NCBI GenBank assembly: GCA_002344125.1
Contig: DDTQ01000008.1
Coordinates: forward strand, 252,305 to 316,304
Source of the DNA: Ignavibacteria bacterium UBA2360
GTDB taxonomy: Bacteria > Bacteroidota > Ignavibacteria > Tepidaquicellales > OLB5
Direction: 5' to 3'
Length of the DNA: 64,000 nt
Notes under the pieces: model-generated
Databases searched by the model: none
What the model was told of the DNA's origin: nothing
Seen by the model: only the letters and a program-made list of their open reading frames with translations
Translations under genes and position numbers: made by a program
Part shown: positions 36,849-44,872 of the stretch, piece by piece
How the letters are laid out: every line of letters starts with the position of its first letter
How positions within the stretch are numbered: position 1 is the first letter of the stretch

Positions 36849-37173
36849 AAAAAGCCCGGGTCAACAGCCCGGGCTTTTAAGATGAAATTTTATCTAAGAA
36901 TTGTAACTATTTAACCAGTATCATTTTCTTAACATCAGAAAAATCGCCGGCTTCAAGTTTGTAGATATATGTTCCGCTGGCGTAGTTCTTTGCATCCCAG
37001 GTTACATCATATCTTCCTGCCGTCATATCCCGGCTCACCAGATTTGTAACTAATCTTCCAAGTATATCGTATACGCTTAAGTTTACAAATGTATTCCTGG
37101 GCACATCATATTTTATTGATGTTGAAGGATTGAACGGATTTGGATAATTATTATACAGCTTAAAAACTGTCGG
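36849..37173. repeat. 325-bp near-identical repeat, copy 2
   Basis: Second copy of the block at 28748-29072, covering the unit A terminator and the 3' end of its T9SS gene. Only 8 differences over 325 bp, some of them synonymous. Confidence 0.95.
36853..36877 (-). terminator. Terminator of unit A
   Basis: The same AAGCCCGGG/CCCGGGCTT hairpin as at 28752, located 30 nt downstream of the T9SS gene stop on the minus strand, followed by TTTCTTTG. Confidence 0.85.
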
Positions 37174-37734
37174 TATTTCACTGCCGTTGCCTTCTGTGCC
37201 TGTCAGGTAATCAAGCCTTATACATGAACCTGGGTTTGTGAACGTCCAGTCAGCCGGATTGTTCATCTGGGTGATTGAATCCTGGAAAACTGAATTGGTT
37301 CTGAAGGTCAATGTGATACATCCTGTTGTATCAACCCTGTTAAACCTGATCTCTCCAAGTTTGTATGTTCCCGGGGTTAAATTATAACAGTTGTTAAGCC
37401 TTGTGATATTTAAACTGATTGCTGTTCCTCCCAATATTGAAGTTGTAGTCATTGCACTGTAGTTTGCATTACTGTGCAGGTTTGAATTGGGATTGATAAC
37501 AGGATTATCTGAACTGATAGTAGCTGCGCCTGATGGTGTTGTTGTGAAGTCAATCCTTAAATTGCTTGAACCAACACGCCAGTTTTGCCCTGCCGGAACA
37601 GTTGCCATTACATCAATTTTCCAGCGTCCTGAAGACAGACCCGGATTAGTTAAGAACACATTAACCTTTACCTGTGATTCGGTTATACCGGTTAATATGA
37701 CTGCAAAAAGAATGGTTAAAAGTATTTTTTTCAT
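36907..37734 (-). CDS. T9SS-sorted surface protein, cohesin-like N-terminal domain (unit A)
   Basis: A 275-aa paralogue of the protein at 28806. The signal peptide ends TESQ. The beta-rich domain has WRVGSSNLRIDF and PGTYKLGEIRFNRVD, and the C-terminal sorting domain is almost identical to that of its paralogue. The ATG at 37734 is preferred to an in-frame TTG three codons upstream. It lies 81 nt after the 1170-aa beta-helix gene, with a GC-rich hairpin between them. Confidence 0.88.
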   Translation of the reverse strand: MKKILLTILFAVILTGITESQVKVNVFLTNPGLSSGRWKIDVMATVPAGQNWRVGSSNLRIDFTTTPSGAATISSDNPVINPNSNLHSNANYSAMTTTSILGGTAISLNITRLNNCYNLTPGTYKLGEIRFNRVDTTGCITLTFRTNSVFQDSITQMNNPADWTFTNPGSCIRLDYLTGTEGNGSEIPTVFKLYNNYPNPFNPSTSIKYDVPRNTFVNLSVYDILGRLVTNLVSRDMTAGRYDVTWDAKNYASGTYIYKLEAGDFSDVKKMILVK

Positions 37735-37770
37735 TGTTAACAATAATTGAATTTATAATTGCTGTTTATT

Positions 37771-37799
37771 TCTGCGCCGGAAATATTGGCCGGCGCAGA
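37771..37799 (-). other. Hairpin between giant and T9SS gene, unit A
   Basis: TCTGCGCCGG and CCGGCGCAGA form a perfect 10-bp stem with a 9-nt loop. No T-tract follows on the minus strand. The position is equivalent to the unit B hairpin, but the sequence is unrelated. Confidence 0.55.
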
Positions 37800-37815
37800 T
37801 TGTTAATTTAGTATA

Positions 37816-40800
37816 TTAGTCGTTATTTTTGATGCCCTTACGCGGTTCCCTGCTTACAGGCGGAACGTAAAGAATACCATCAACATCTATTGCAGTTTCA
37901 TTTGGCGTTAAGCCTATTGCACATGGTAAAAATGAGCTGGCGCCGTTGTGTGTGATCCAGAGTGTCTGGTCCAGACCATCAACGAATCTGTCACCGTTAA
38001 AATCGGCAGCCCTGTATCCATCAAGTCCGTTTTGATTTATCCATAGTGTCTGGTCGAGACCATCAACAAACTGGTCGCGGTTCGCATCACCCGGTATCAA
38101 ACCAAAGCGCAGCGGTGAGGCTGAAACCTGGTACATATTGCTTCCAAATGCCTGGTTGATCGCGGTTGTGAAATTATAGTTTGTAACCGATCCGCGGCTG
38201 AAACCAACTTTAAGTCTAGTTGCAACCGGGATGTGATTCCTGTGGAATACTATCAGGTAATAGTTGCCGGTTTCTGCATTGTTGAAAGTTAAACTTGCTG
38301 TAAAGTTAACAGAATCAAGCATTCCCTTAGCAGAATCTACGCGGGCGCAGGTAACGCTATCTACAAGATATGCTCTTACTGAGTCTCTCATATTAAGTCT
38401 TCCTGTTCCGGAATTATAAAAACCGCCGGGTATCATTGTTAAGTTAAGTGTGATAATTAACGGTGCCGTTCTGAAATTCCAGATTGCTGAATATGGTCCG
38501 TTACCTGTTACGTGAGTTGAATATACTCTCCAGTAGTAAACCGTATCTGCTCCGAGTACCCCTGAAGGAACTGTGAATTGTGATGCAGCAATCCCTGAAG
38601 AATCAAGTACGGTTGTTGAAAAGTCATTTAATTTTGATATCTGAAGTCTGTAGCTAAGAGCGGTTGCAACATCACTCCAATCCATCAATGGAGTTTGTGA
38701 CTGGTTTAATGAGTTGTTTGCAGGTGAAATAAGTGTTGGAGCTGTAAAGCCAACACCAGCGAATTCATCTGATCCAACATCAGGTGTAGATGCGTTTCTG
38801 GTATTCCCGTCAATATCGGTTGTTACTGCTATTGGCGTTGTTACCGGCGTCCCGCCATTGTTAGTTAATGTGGGGATCGTTGTTGACATATGAAGATTGT
38901 ACGGCTGTGAGCTTGTATTTAAGAACGGTGAGTTCTCGCTAAATGAAGCGTTATCTCTTGGTGTAACAAGTGTTTTAAAGTCATTTATTGTTATAGCGGT
39001 GTTTACTGGGTCAAGATAAACAAATGTGTTTGCGCCGCCTGTTGTATAAAAGTTATTATTGTTTGAAAGCGAACTGTAGTAAGTTAAAACCCCTTCGCCC
39101 CTGTAAAGAGTCACGGTGCCGCCGGTACCCATTGGGGTGGATTTATTAACTACAATATTATTCCTCAAATCTGAAGTAGTTGTTGCGCCGGGCAAATAGA
39201 GCGCAATTGTTCCAAAATTAACACCGGTGGATACTGCGTCGAGATATATGGAATTGTAGTAGTATCCCCCGTAATTTCCGCCATTCTGCCAGATACCCAA
39301 AATTGCAGGAAATGTTGGGCTTGAATTGGCATATAGACCGCTGATATTATTGTTGTAAACAAAATAAACCGATGTTGTGACAGTGTTGTTTAATAAGAAA
39401 CCATAAACCTGCGGGGTGTTTCCAACTCCTGTTGTATTGGTAATATTCGAAATTTGGTTATTGTAGATGTATGCAGTATCTGCATAGTTAACCAATATTC
39501 CGCCGGTTTGACCGTAATTTGTGGTTACGTTATATACCTGGTTATCATGAATACTTTTGTCGTATCCGGTTCCGGATGGACCTGTACCCAAGTATAGACC
39601 GACAAAAAACAGGTTAGTGGAGACTGTAGTACCCTGGTGAGTAATATCACGGACTATATTTGAATAAACATGCTCAAGCCCGGTAGCCGGGCTTCCGAAG
39701 TTATAATAACCGTATATAACACCGGTAGCCGTGGTTGATAAGATATTCAGATTGTATATCTGGTTATTATATACGTTATTGTTCAAAGAATTTTGACTGT
39801 TATATATTCCATAAATCGGACCTGTAGTCGTGCCTGGAAGTTTTGTGAGATCCCTGACAATATTGTTGTAAACATTTGATGAACCTGCTACGGTCGCAGT
39901 ACTATAAATTCCTGCCAACGCGCTTGTAGTAGTTGCGTTATACAGATTGTAAACCTGGTTTGTATGTATATATGTGTTGTAACCGGAATTGAGATTATAA
40001 ATTCCGTAATTGATACCTGTCCCTGCCACTGACTGCGTTCTGGTTAAGTTCCTTACAATATTTCCGCTGATTGTGTGTACTGAGGCTACATTTGCGTTAG
40101 AAGCTGAATTGTAAACACCGTAAACCGAACCGGTTGCCGTTGAAAACGACTGACCGCCAATAGTATTACTATCAACTGTATTGTTGTTCATATTTACAAT
40201 TAATGCGCCACCAACGTTTGCTATATAATATACAGTTGGTGAACTTGCCTGAAAATACCTGCACCATCTAACCGTATTATTATTGATGTTTACGCGGTTG
40301 TCTGTTCCGCTTGCGCCAAATGTGTTATAAATTGCCGCCTGCTGAGATGCGCCTACTGCGGTATTATCAGTTGAATCTGAAACTGTATTATTTATAATAT
40401 CTACGTTTGAGTTGGTTCCTGTTGATGTGAAGATACCATAATGTGTGGCAGTATTTAAACCTGTATTTACATTGATAGTATTGTTGAGTATTCTCAAGCT
40501 ATCAAGGTATATAGCGTAAATACCATACTGTGTTGAAGTATTAACAGAAGTGTTTGAGCCGATGTTTGTTAAAGTGTTGCCTGTAACTGTTCCGATATTG
40601 TAAAAATGATCATACAGGTCAAACGGTGTGGATGCCGCAAATCCGGCAAAATACATTCCGTTGAAACTGTTATTAATTGTACATCCCTGTACTGATAGGT
40701 TCTCGTGTCTTCCATCTGTGGTAGTAGGGCTTGTTGTTGTGCCCGCTCCATTTATATTCAGAGAAGAAATACCGCTGCTTACAAGATTAATTCTCTGCAT

Positions 40801-41328
40801 ATTAATTACGCAGCCGGTAATTGTTACATTCTTACAGCCGTCTGTTGAAGAACCTCTTACTAACAGGTAACCGTATTCCATCCTGGGCGCGCTCACTGCC
40901 CCGGTGTAATTTTCCACAATGTTTATCTGCGAAAAAGTAATGTAGTCTGTTCCCACAAACTTTATGAATGCGTCACCGTTTGATCCCAATGAACCGGCTA
41001 CTGTTCCTGAACCGGATACATCTGAGTTGAGCACAGGATTATTTCCCGCACCTGATTTCTGGAAAACTACAGTATTTGATACTGTTGGGAAGTTTACCGC
41101 AATGTTGATTATTATGCCGCCGGCAGGGATAGTTTCTGAATGGCCCGCTGCTACATTGAATATTACGCCTCCCGCTCCAACGCCCTGGGCGTTGAGATCT
41201 GTTACAGCCGCATTAATACTGGCGTATGTTCCGGGAATAGTTTTTGTGCCGGTTAGCTGGCTGAATGCTGTAGTTTGCAGCAGCACCAGCGCAAATAAAA
41301 TTATTATGATACTGAAATTCTTTTTCAT
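37816..41328 (-). CDS. Right-handed beta-helix surface protein with FnIII and dockerin-like repeats (unit A)
   Basis: A 1170-aa paralogue of the 2277-aa protein, about half its length. It has a signal peptide (ending TAFSQ) and the shared opening TIPGTYASINAAVTDLNAQG. Beta-helix repeats follow (YNNQIYNLN, SNIVRDIT and similar), ending in TPDVGSDEFAG. An FnIII-like domain contains MDWSDVATALSYRLQIS. Dockerin-like EF-hand repeats PGDANRDQFVDGLDQTLW and ADFNGDRFVDGLDQTLW lie near the end. There is no sorting domain; the last 30 residues contain PPVSREPRKG. It is preceded after 35 nt by the 121-aa secreted protein gene, hence one operon. Confidence 0.87.
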   Translation of the reverse strand: MKKNFSIIIILFALVLLQTTAFSQLTGTKTIPGTYASINAAVTDLNAQGVGAGGVIFNVAAGHSETIPAGGIIINIAVNFPTVSNTVVFQKSGAGNNPVLNSDVSGSGTVAGSLGSNGDAFIKFVGTDYITFSQINIVENYTGAVSAPRMEYGYLLVRGSSTDGCKNVTITGCVINMQRINLVSSGISSLNINGAGTTTSPTTTDGRHENLSVQGCTINNSFNGMYFAGFAASTPFDLYDHFYNIGTVTGNTLTNIGSNTSVNTSTQYGIYAIYLDSLRILNNTINVNTGLNTATHYGIFTSTGTNSNVDIINNTVSDSTDNTAVGASQQAAIYNTFGASGTDNRVNINNNTVRWCRYFQASSPTVYYIANVGGALIVNMNNNTVDSNTIGGQSFSTATGSVYGVYNSASNANVASVHTISGNIVRNLTRTQSVAGTGINYGIYNLNSGYNTYIHTNQVYNLYNATTTSALAGIYSTATVAGSSNVYNNIVRDLTKLPGTTTGPIYGIYNSQNSLNNNVYNNQIYNLNILSTTATGVIYGYYNFGSPATGLEHVYSNIVRDITHQGTTVSTNLFFVGLYLGTGPSGTGYDKSIHDNQVYNVTTNYGQTGGILVNYADTAYIYNNQISNITNTTGVGNTPQVYGFLLNNTVTTSVYFVYNNNISGLYANSSPTFPAILGIWQNGGNYGGYYYNSIYLDAVSTGVNFGTIALYLPGATTTSDLRNNIVVNKSTPMGTGGTVTLYRGEGVLTYYSSLSNNNNFYTTGGANTFVYLDPVNTAITINDFKTLVTPRDNASFSENSPFLNTSSQPYNLHMSTTIPTLTNNGGTPVTTPIAVTTDIDGNTRNASTPDVGSDEFAGVGFTAPTLISPANNSLNQSQTPLMDWSDVATALSYRLQISKLNDFSTTVLDSSGIAASQFTVPSGVLGADTVYYWRVYSTHVTGNGPYSAIWNFRTAPLIITLNLTMIPGGFYNSGTGRLNMRDSVRAYLVDSVTCARVDSAKGMLDSVNFTASLTFNNAETGNYYLIVFHRNHIPVATRLKVGFSRGSVTNYNFTTAINQAFGSNMYQVSASPLRFGLIPGDANRDQFVDGLDQTLWINQNGLDGYRAADFNGDRFVDGLDQTLWITHNGASSFLPCAIGLTPNETAIDVDGILYVPPVSREPRKGIKNND

Positions 41329-41363
41329 ATTTATTTTTTAATTATAATTTTACTGATGCTGTG

Positions 41364-41729
41364 TTATCTTTTAATTACGGGTACATCTATTGATTCAACA
41401 TTTGTTGATTCGGTGGTAGTAAGAACAATCTCACTTGATGCGCAGAGATCAATGTTTTCAAGTAAGTATTCTTTGCCGTTGCCATTTATGAATTTGACAT
41501 TCACAACGCAGTTACCTGAAGCTTCGTCATAATTAAAACTCATTTTTTGTCCATTTGTAAATGAACCCTGATAAACGCTGTTCCAGCTGTTTGTTCCTGC
41601 CGGAGCAACCATCAATCCGGTAACATTTTCACCGGATTTGTTTACTACTGTCCGCTCTCCTGATATAACAACATTACTTGTTGTTAATGCAAAGAGCAGT
41701 AAAAAAAACGAAGATGCGATTAACTTCAT
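41364..41729 (-). CDS. Small secreted protein, unknown (first gene of unit A)
   Basis: I recognise no family. The 121-aa product has a clear signal peptide (about 1-23) and a single predicted beta-rich domain with two cysteines (GNCVVNVKF, IDLCASSEIVL), which could form a disulfide. An AAGGAGAGA sequence precedes the ATG. It is first in unit A under a well-matched promoter. It may be an accessory of the surface proteins encoded downstream, but that is inference from position. Confidence 0.7.
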   Translation of the reverse strand: MKLIASSFFLLLFALTTSNVVISGERTVVNKSGENVTGLMVAPAGTNSWNSVYQGSFTNGQKMSFNYDEASGNCVVNVKFINGNGKEYLLENIDLCASSEIVLTTTESTNVESIDVPVIKR

Positions 41730-41842
41730 TTGATCTCTCCTTATTATTTATTTGAATAATTCATAATTACGATAGTGAACACAGCAAAGAATAAAATAAA
41801 TATTCTCTGCTTGAAACTTTTTTATGAATTTATGTGTATGTG

Positions 41843-41899
41843 CAAATATACTTACACACTTTTACATCGCAAATAGGATTTTATGAAATAAAGTGTAAG
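41843..41899 (-). promoter_or_regulatory. Promoter/operator region of unit A
   Basis: On the minus strand TTTG (41873-41870), 19 nt, then TATATTTG (41850-41843), a full Bacteroidota promoter. CTTACAC (41851-41857) and GTGTAAG (41893-41899) form an inverted repeat with a 35-nt spacing, as in unit B. The start would be near 41836, leaving a leader of about 107 nt. Confidence 0.65.
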
Positions 41900-41985
41900 A
41901 ATTATAGTCTGCGTATAGCTAAGATAGTTAATAATAAAATGGTTACGAATATATTGACAAATTTATAAAGCTATAGCGGAATCAA

Positions 41986-42624
41986 TTAGCTGCTAAGAAC
42001 TAACTTGTTCTTGATGGCATAATGTGTAATTTCCACATTAGATTTTAACTGCATTTTCTCAAGTATTCTTGTTCTGTATGTGCTGATAGTTTTGATACTG
42101 AGTTCCAGCTTTCCGGCTATCTCAGTTAATGTGCTTCCCGAAGCGAGCATGCACAACACCTGGAACTCCCTTTCAGAAAGACTTTCATGGGGTTTCCTTG
42201 CGGGATCTGATCGCAATGACAATATCATTGATTCTGCCAGCGTGCTGCTGATATATTTTCCACCGGATGCAACTTTTCTTACGGCCCTTAACAATTCACC
42301 CGGCACACTTTCCTTGTTCAGGTAACCATCAGCCCCTGATTTGATTGCGCTGATTGCAATTTCTTCTTCGGGGTGCATTGAAAGTATCAGAATTTTTGTA
42401 TCTGGCTTTTTCTGTTTGATCTCAATAATTGAATCAAGTCCGCTTTTTCCGGGCATTGTTATATCAAGGATTATCAGATCCCAGGGGTGGTCTCCCAGCT
42501 GGCTAATCAATTCTTCATTGTTTGAGGCTTCGCCTAAAACCTGCATATCATTTTCATCTGAAAGTATCTGTTTGATACCTCTTCTTACAACTGCATGATC
42601 GTCTGCTATTAAAATGTTTATCAT
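41986..42624 (-). CDS. NarL/LuxR-type response regulator
   Basis: A 212-aa two-component regulator. The receiver domain has the acidic pair D8-D9, phospho-acceptor D54 (LIILDITMPG) and K104. The LuxR-type HTH is at about 148-208 (LSEREFQVLCMLASG, GKLELSIKTISTYRTRI). It is encoded 13 nt after its sensor kinase gene. Lying next to the surface-protein units, it is a candidate regulator of them, but this is positional inference. Confidence 0.95.
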   Translation of the reverse strand: MINILIADDHAVVRRGIKQILSDENDMQVLGEASNNEELISQLGDHPWDLIILDITMPGKSGLDSIIEIKQKKPDTKILILSMHPEEEIAISAIKSGADGYLNKESVPGELLRAVRKVASGGKYISSTLAESMILSLRSDPARKPHESLSEREFQVLCMLASGSTLTEIAGKLELSIKTISTYRTRILEKMQLKSNVEITHYAIKNKLVLSS

Positions 42625-42637
42625 AGTTTTTTTATGT

Positions 42638-43723
42638 TTAACTTACCGGAACTTCCAAGTTGATAATTGTCCCTGCGCCGGGACTTGATTCAAATCTTAA
42701 AATGCCGTTGATGATATTTGCCCTCTCATGCATTCCAATCAGACCCAAAGATCCGGTTTTGTAGTAAGTATCTTCAAAAATGAAGCCTCTGCCGTTATCG
42801 GATATCTGCATAATAAAATGCCGGTTATCAGGAAATTGTATGTTCACTTTGGCTTCGCTGCAGCCTGAGTGACGCACTATATTTGTCAATGCTTCCTGGA
42901 AGATCCTGTACACGGTAATAGTTACTGTGCCTTCCAGTTGAGGGGCGGTTTCAGGTAACTTGAGATCTATTTTTATGCCTGTTCTGTTCCTGAATTCCTT
43001 TACAAGACTTTCTATTGCCGCAATAAGACCAAGCTGGTCAAGCAGCCTTGGCCTGAGATCAGATGATATCTTCCGCACAGTTGAAATAGTATTTGTAACA
43101 ATTGTGCTCAAAGCGTCCATTCTTTCTTCCAGATCGGGAATATCTGAATGTTTCTTCTTTACCCACATCAGTTCAAGATTTATAGCTGTAAGAGACTGAC
43201 CAAGTTCATCATGAATTTCACGGGCAACTCTTGTATTCTGTTCTTCCTTTATATTTTCCAGCTTCTTGTTCAATTCACTTAGCTGTCTGCTCTTAATAAG
43301 AAGGCTATCCTGTGATTTCTTATGTTCGGCAATTTCGTTTTGCAGCTCAATTGTTCTGAGATCGATTATTTCTTCCTGGTTATTTTTGAGGGTCTTCAGC
43401 TTAACAATTAAGACTGTAACTATTGTGAAAAACCCGAATCTTACAACTGTGCTCCAGAAAGAGAAAGCGATGTTTTTTTCTGATGTAAATCCTTCGGTAT
43501 CCATAAAAAGCCAGAAAGCAGCTCCGGCAACAGAAAAGATGAATGCGTAAACCTTCCCCGCGTACCAGGCCATAAATGCGATCGGGATCAGGTAAAAGAT
43601 CGAAAACGAAATCTCTCTGGTTGTAAGAAAATCAGTAAACGCAACAATTGTAATTAACAAACTTCCTGCAAGAAGTTTTATGTAAATACTTGAGCGTTCA
43701 ATATAATTATGAAATTCAGACAT
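42638..43723 (-). CDS. NarX/DegS-type sensor histidine kinase
   Basis: A 361-aa membrane kinase with four predicted membrane helices (about 15-110) and no large periplasmic domain. A coiled coil follows (110-165), then the HisKA_3 H-box VAREIHDELGQSL with H171. The ATPase domain has SDNGRGF (N-terminal part of the G-box region) and SLGLIGMHERA. It pairs with the response regulator immediately downstream. The signal is probably sensed in or at the membrane. Confidence 0.94.
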   Translation of the reverse strand: MSEFHNYIERSSIYIKLLAGSLLITIVAFTDFLTTREISFSIFYLIPIAFMAWYAGKVYAFIFSVAGAAFWLFMDTEGFTSEKNIAFSFWSTVVRFGFFTIVTVLIVKLKTLKNNQEEIIDLRTIELQNEIAEHKKSQDSLLIKSRQLSELNKKLENIKEEQNTRVAREIHDELGQSLTAINLELMWVKKKHSDIPDLEERMDALSTIVTNTISTVRKISSDLRPRLLDQLGLIAAIESLVKEFRNRTGIKIDLKLPETAPQLEGTVTITVYRIFQEALTNIVRHSGCSEAKVNIQFPDNRHFIMQISDNGRGFIFEDTYYKTGSLGLIGMHERANIINGILRFESSPGAGTIINLEVPVS

Positions 43724-43838
43724 TCCTAAAAAAATAGCTTATTCACTTTGCATTGATCACAATATAATTGCTATATAATTAAAATAAATCGTAAAATTCA
43801 GGTAATTACAGAAAACTGCCCATTTATAATTAAATTTT

Positions 43839-44294
43839 TTATTTCACTGTTTTATATCCTGATCTTACCCACTCTGTTATCCCACCGGATATATAGTGCA
43901 CCTTAGGAAATCTTTGTTCTTTCATCAATTCAAACGCCATGGCGCTCTTCCTTCCATTGTCATCTATCAGAATATATCTTTTCTCCGGGTCCAGCCTGGT
44001 TATCATCTCAGGAAAGTCTGTTTGAGCAAAATCCAGGTTTATTGAATTTTCAATTCTTACTGAGTCAAACTGTGGTTTTGGTCTGATATCTAAAAGGATA
44101 ATATCCGGATTATCTTTGTTCCTGCTTATAAATCGTTCAGCTTCTTCAACTTCTATCCTGTCTCCGGTTAAGGGAGGGAAGAAGTAGTCGCAGCCAACCG
44201 TAAAGATTGATAGGACTGTAAATAGCGGAAGCATGCTAGCAATCCTGTGTAAAGCTGCATGAAACAGCATACTGTGAACAGGTGAATTTTTCAT
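43839..44294 (-). CDS. Rhodanese-like lipoprotein lacking the catalytic cysteine
   Basis: A 151-aa protein with an N-terminal hydrophobic segment ending in FTVGC (C35), a likely lipobox. A rhodanese fold follows (about 47-150; DIILLDIRPKPQFDSVRI, ISGGITEWVRSGY). In the active loop the expected Cys is Asp111 (IDDNGRKSA), so sulfur transfer is not expected. A binding or regulatory role is possible. The ATG at 44294 is preferred to an in-frame TTG at 44345 because it directly precedes the hydrophobic region. The repeat array lies upstream of its start. Confidence 0.8.
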   Translation of the reverse strand: MKNSPVHSMLFHAALHRIASMLPLFTVLSIFTVGCDYFFPPLTGDRIEVEEAERFISRNKDNPDIILLDIRPKPQFDSVRIENSINLDFAQTDFPEMITRLDPEKRYILIDDNGRKSAMAFELMKEQRFPKVHYISGGITEWVRSGYKTVK

Positions 44295-44437
44295 ATAATG
44301 TGATCCCTTCTTTTCAAAAATACCAATAAAACGATTAAAACTCAAAATTTCGCGGGTTTTTTACATACCTGAATGTAATTAATTTTACTACAAGGCTTTA
44401 ACACATATAACTATTTTTCCGCATAGGTATAAAGAGT

Positions 44438-44445
44438 TATGTTTG
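44438..44445 (+). promoter_or_regulatory. Candidate -7 box before the nonamer array
   Basis: TATGTTTG is an exact TAnnTTTG. At the -33 position there is only TTTTT, so the match is partial. It lies 65 nt before the first repeat, on the same strand as the downstream terminator. Confidence 0.35.
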
Positions 44446-44509
44446 TATAGAAAGATTTGAAACAGTAATAAAGATAGGTAGATGGTTTCAAATATAGTTA
44501 ATTAGATGT

Positions 44510-44726
44510 ACCCTTATGATTTTCACCCTTTTTTAGATCCAACCCTTATGTAATAGTGAAACCCTTGTGAATGATGTTTGATACTCTTATGAAATACCAA
44601 TTTTAACCCTTGTGAATAAATGAAGCTTAACCCTTATGTAAATGATAGATTTACCCTTATGTTAAGTTGGTTGAAACCCTTATGAACAGAATTGATGATA
44701 CCCTTATAAACGAGTTTACCCTTATA
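44510..44726 (+). repeat. Array of eleven nonamers, consensus ACCCTTATG
   Basis: Copies start at 44510, 44525, 44542, 44561, 44583, 44606, 44630, 44653, 44676, 44700 and 44718, all in one orientation. Five are exact. The others are ACCCTTGTG (two), ACCCTTATA (two), ACTCTTATG and ACCCTTTTT. Spacings are 15, 17, 19, 22, 23, 24, 23, 23, 24 and 18 nt (mean about 21). The intervening sequences are unrelated AT-rich DNA. Confidence 0.93.
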
Positions 44727-44742
44727 TATAATTAGATTGGTT

Positions 44743-44792
44743 AAAGCCGGTTGCTGATGGGATCAAGATCCCCGGGCAGCCGGTTTGTTTTT
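44743..44792 (+). terminator. Intrinsic terminator after the nonamer array
   Basis: CCGGTTGC pairs with GCAGCCGG (one wobble), extended by AAG/TTT. An inner GGGAT/ATCCC stem lies inside, and TTTGTTTTT follows the structure. It is on the + strand, 17 nt after the last repeat. Confidence 0.72.
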
Positions 44793-44872
44793 ATACTACT
44801 CTCATTTTTTTCCTTCAAATCATATCTGCAGAATTCAGTATAATTTCAAATGATTTATGCATAAATTTATGC

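Larger units (their letters stand above)
44451..44792 (+). ncRNA. Possible repeat RNA carrying the nonamer array
   Basis: An inferred transcript of about 340 nt, from a -7-like box (44438) through eleven ACCCUUAUG-type repeats to a strong intrinsic terminator (44743-44792). The terminator points in the + direction but there is no + strand protein gene upstream to use it. All three + frames contain many stops. No known RNA family is recognised. The 578-nt gap 44295-44872 holds only this element. Confidence 0.4.

Noticed and set aside
44510..44726. CRISPR array
   Set aside because: The repeated unit is only 9 nt, the spacing varies from 15 to 24 nt, and no cas gene is nearby.
44510..44726. Plasmid-type iteron origin
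   Set aside because: Spacing resembles iterons, but there is no replication initiator gene, the intervals vary, and the surroundings are chromosomal.
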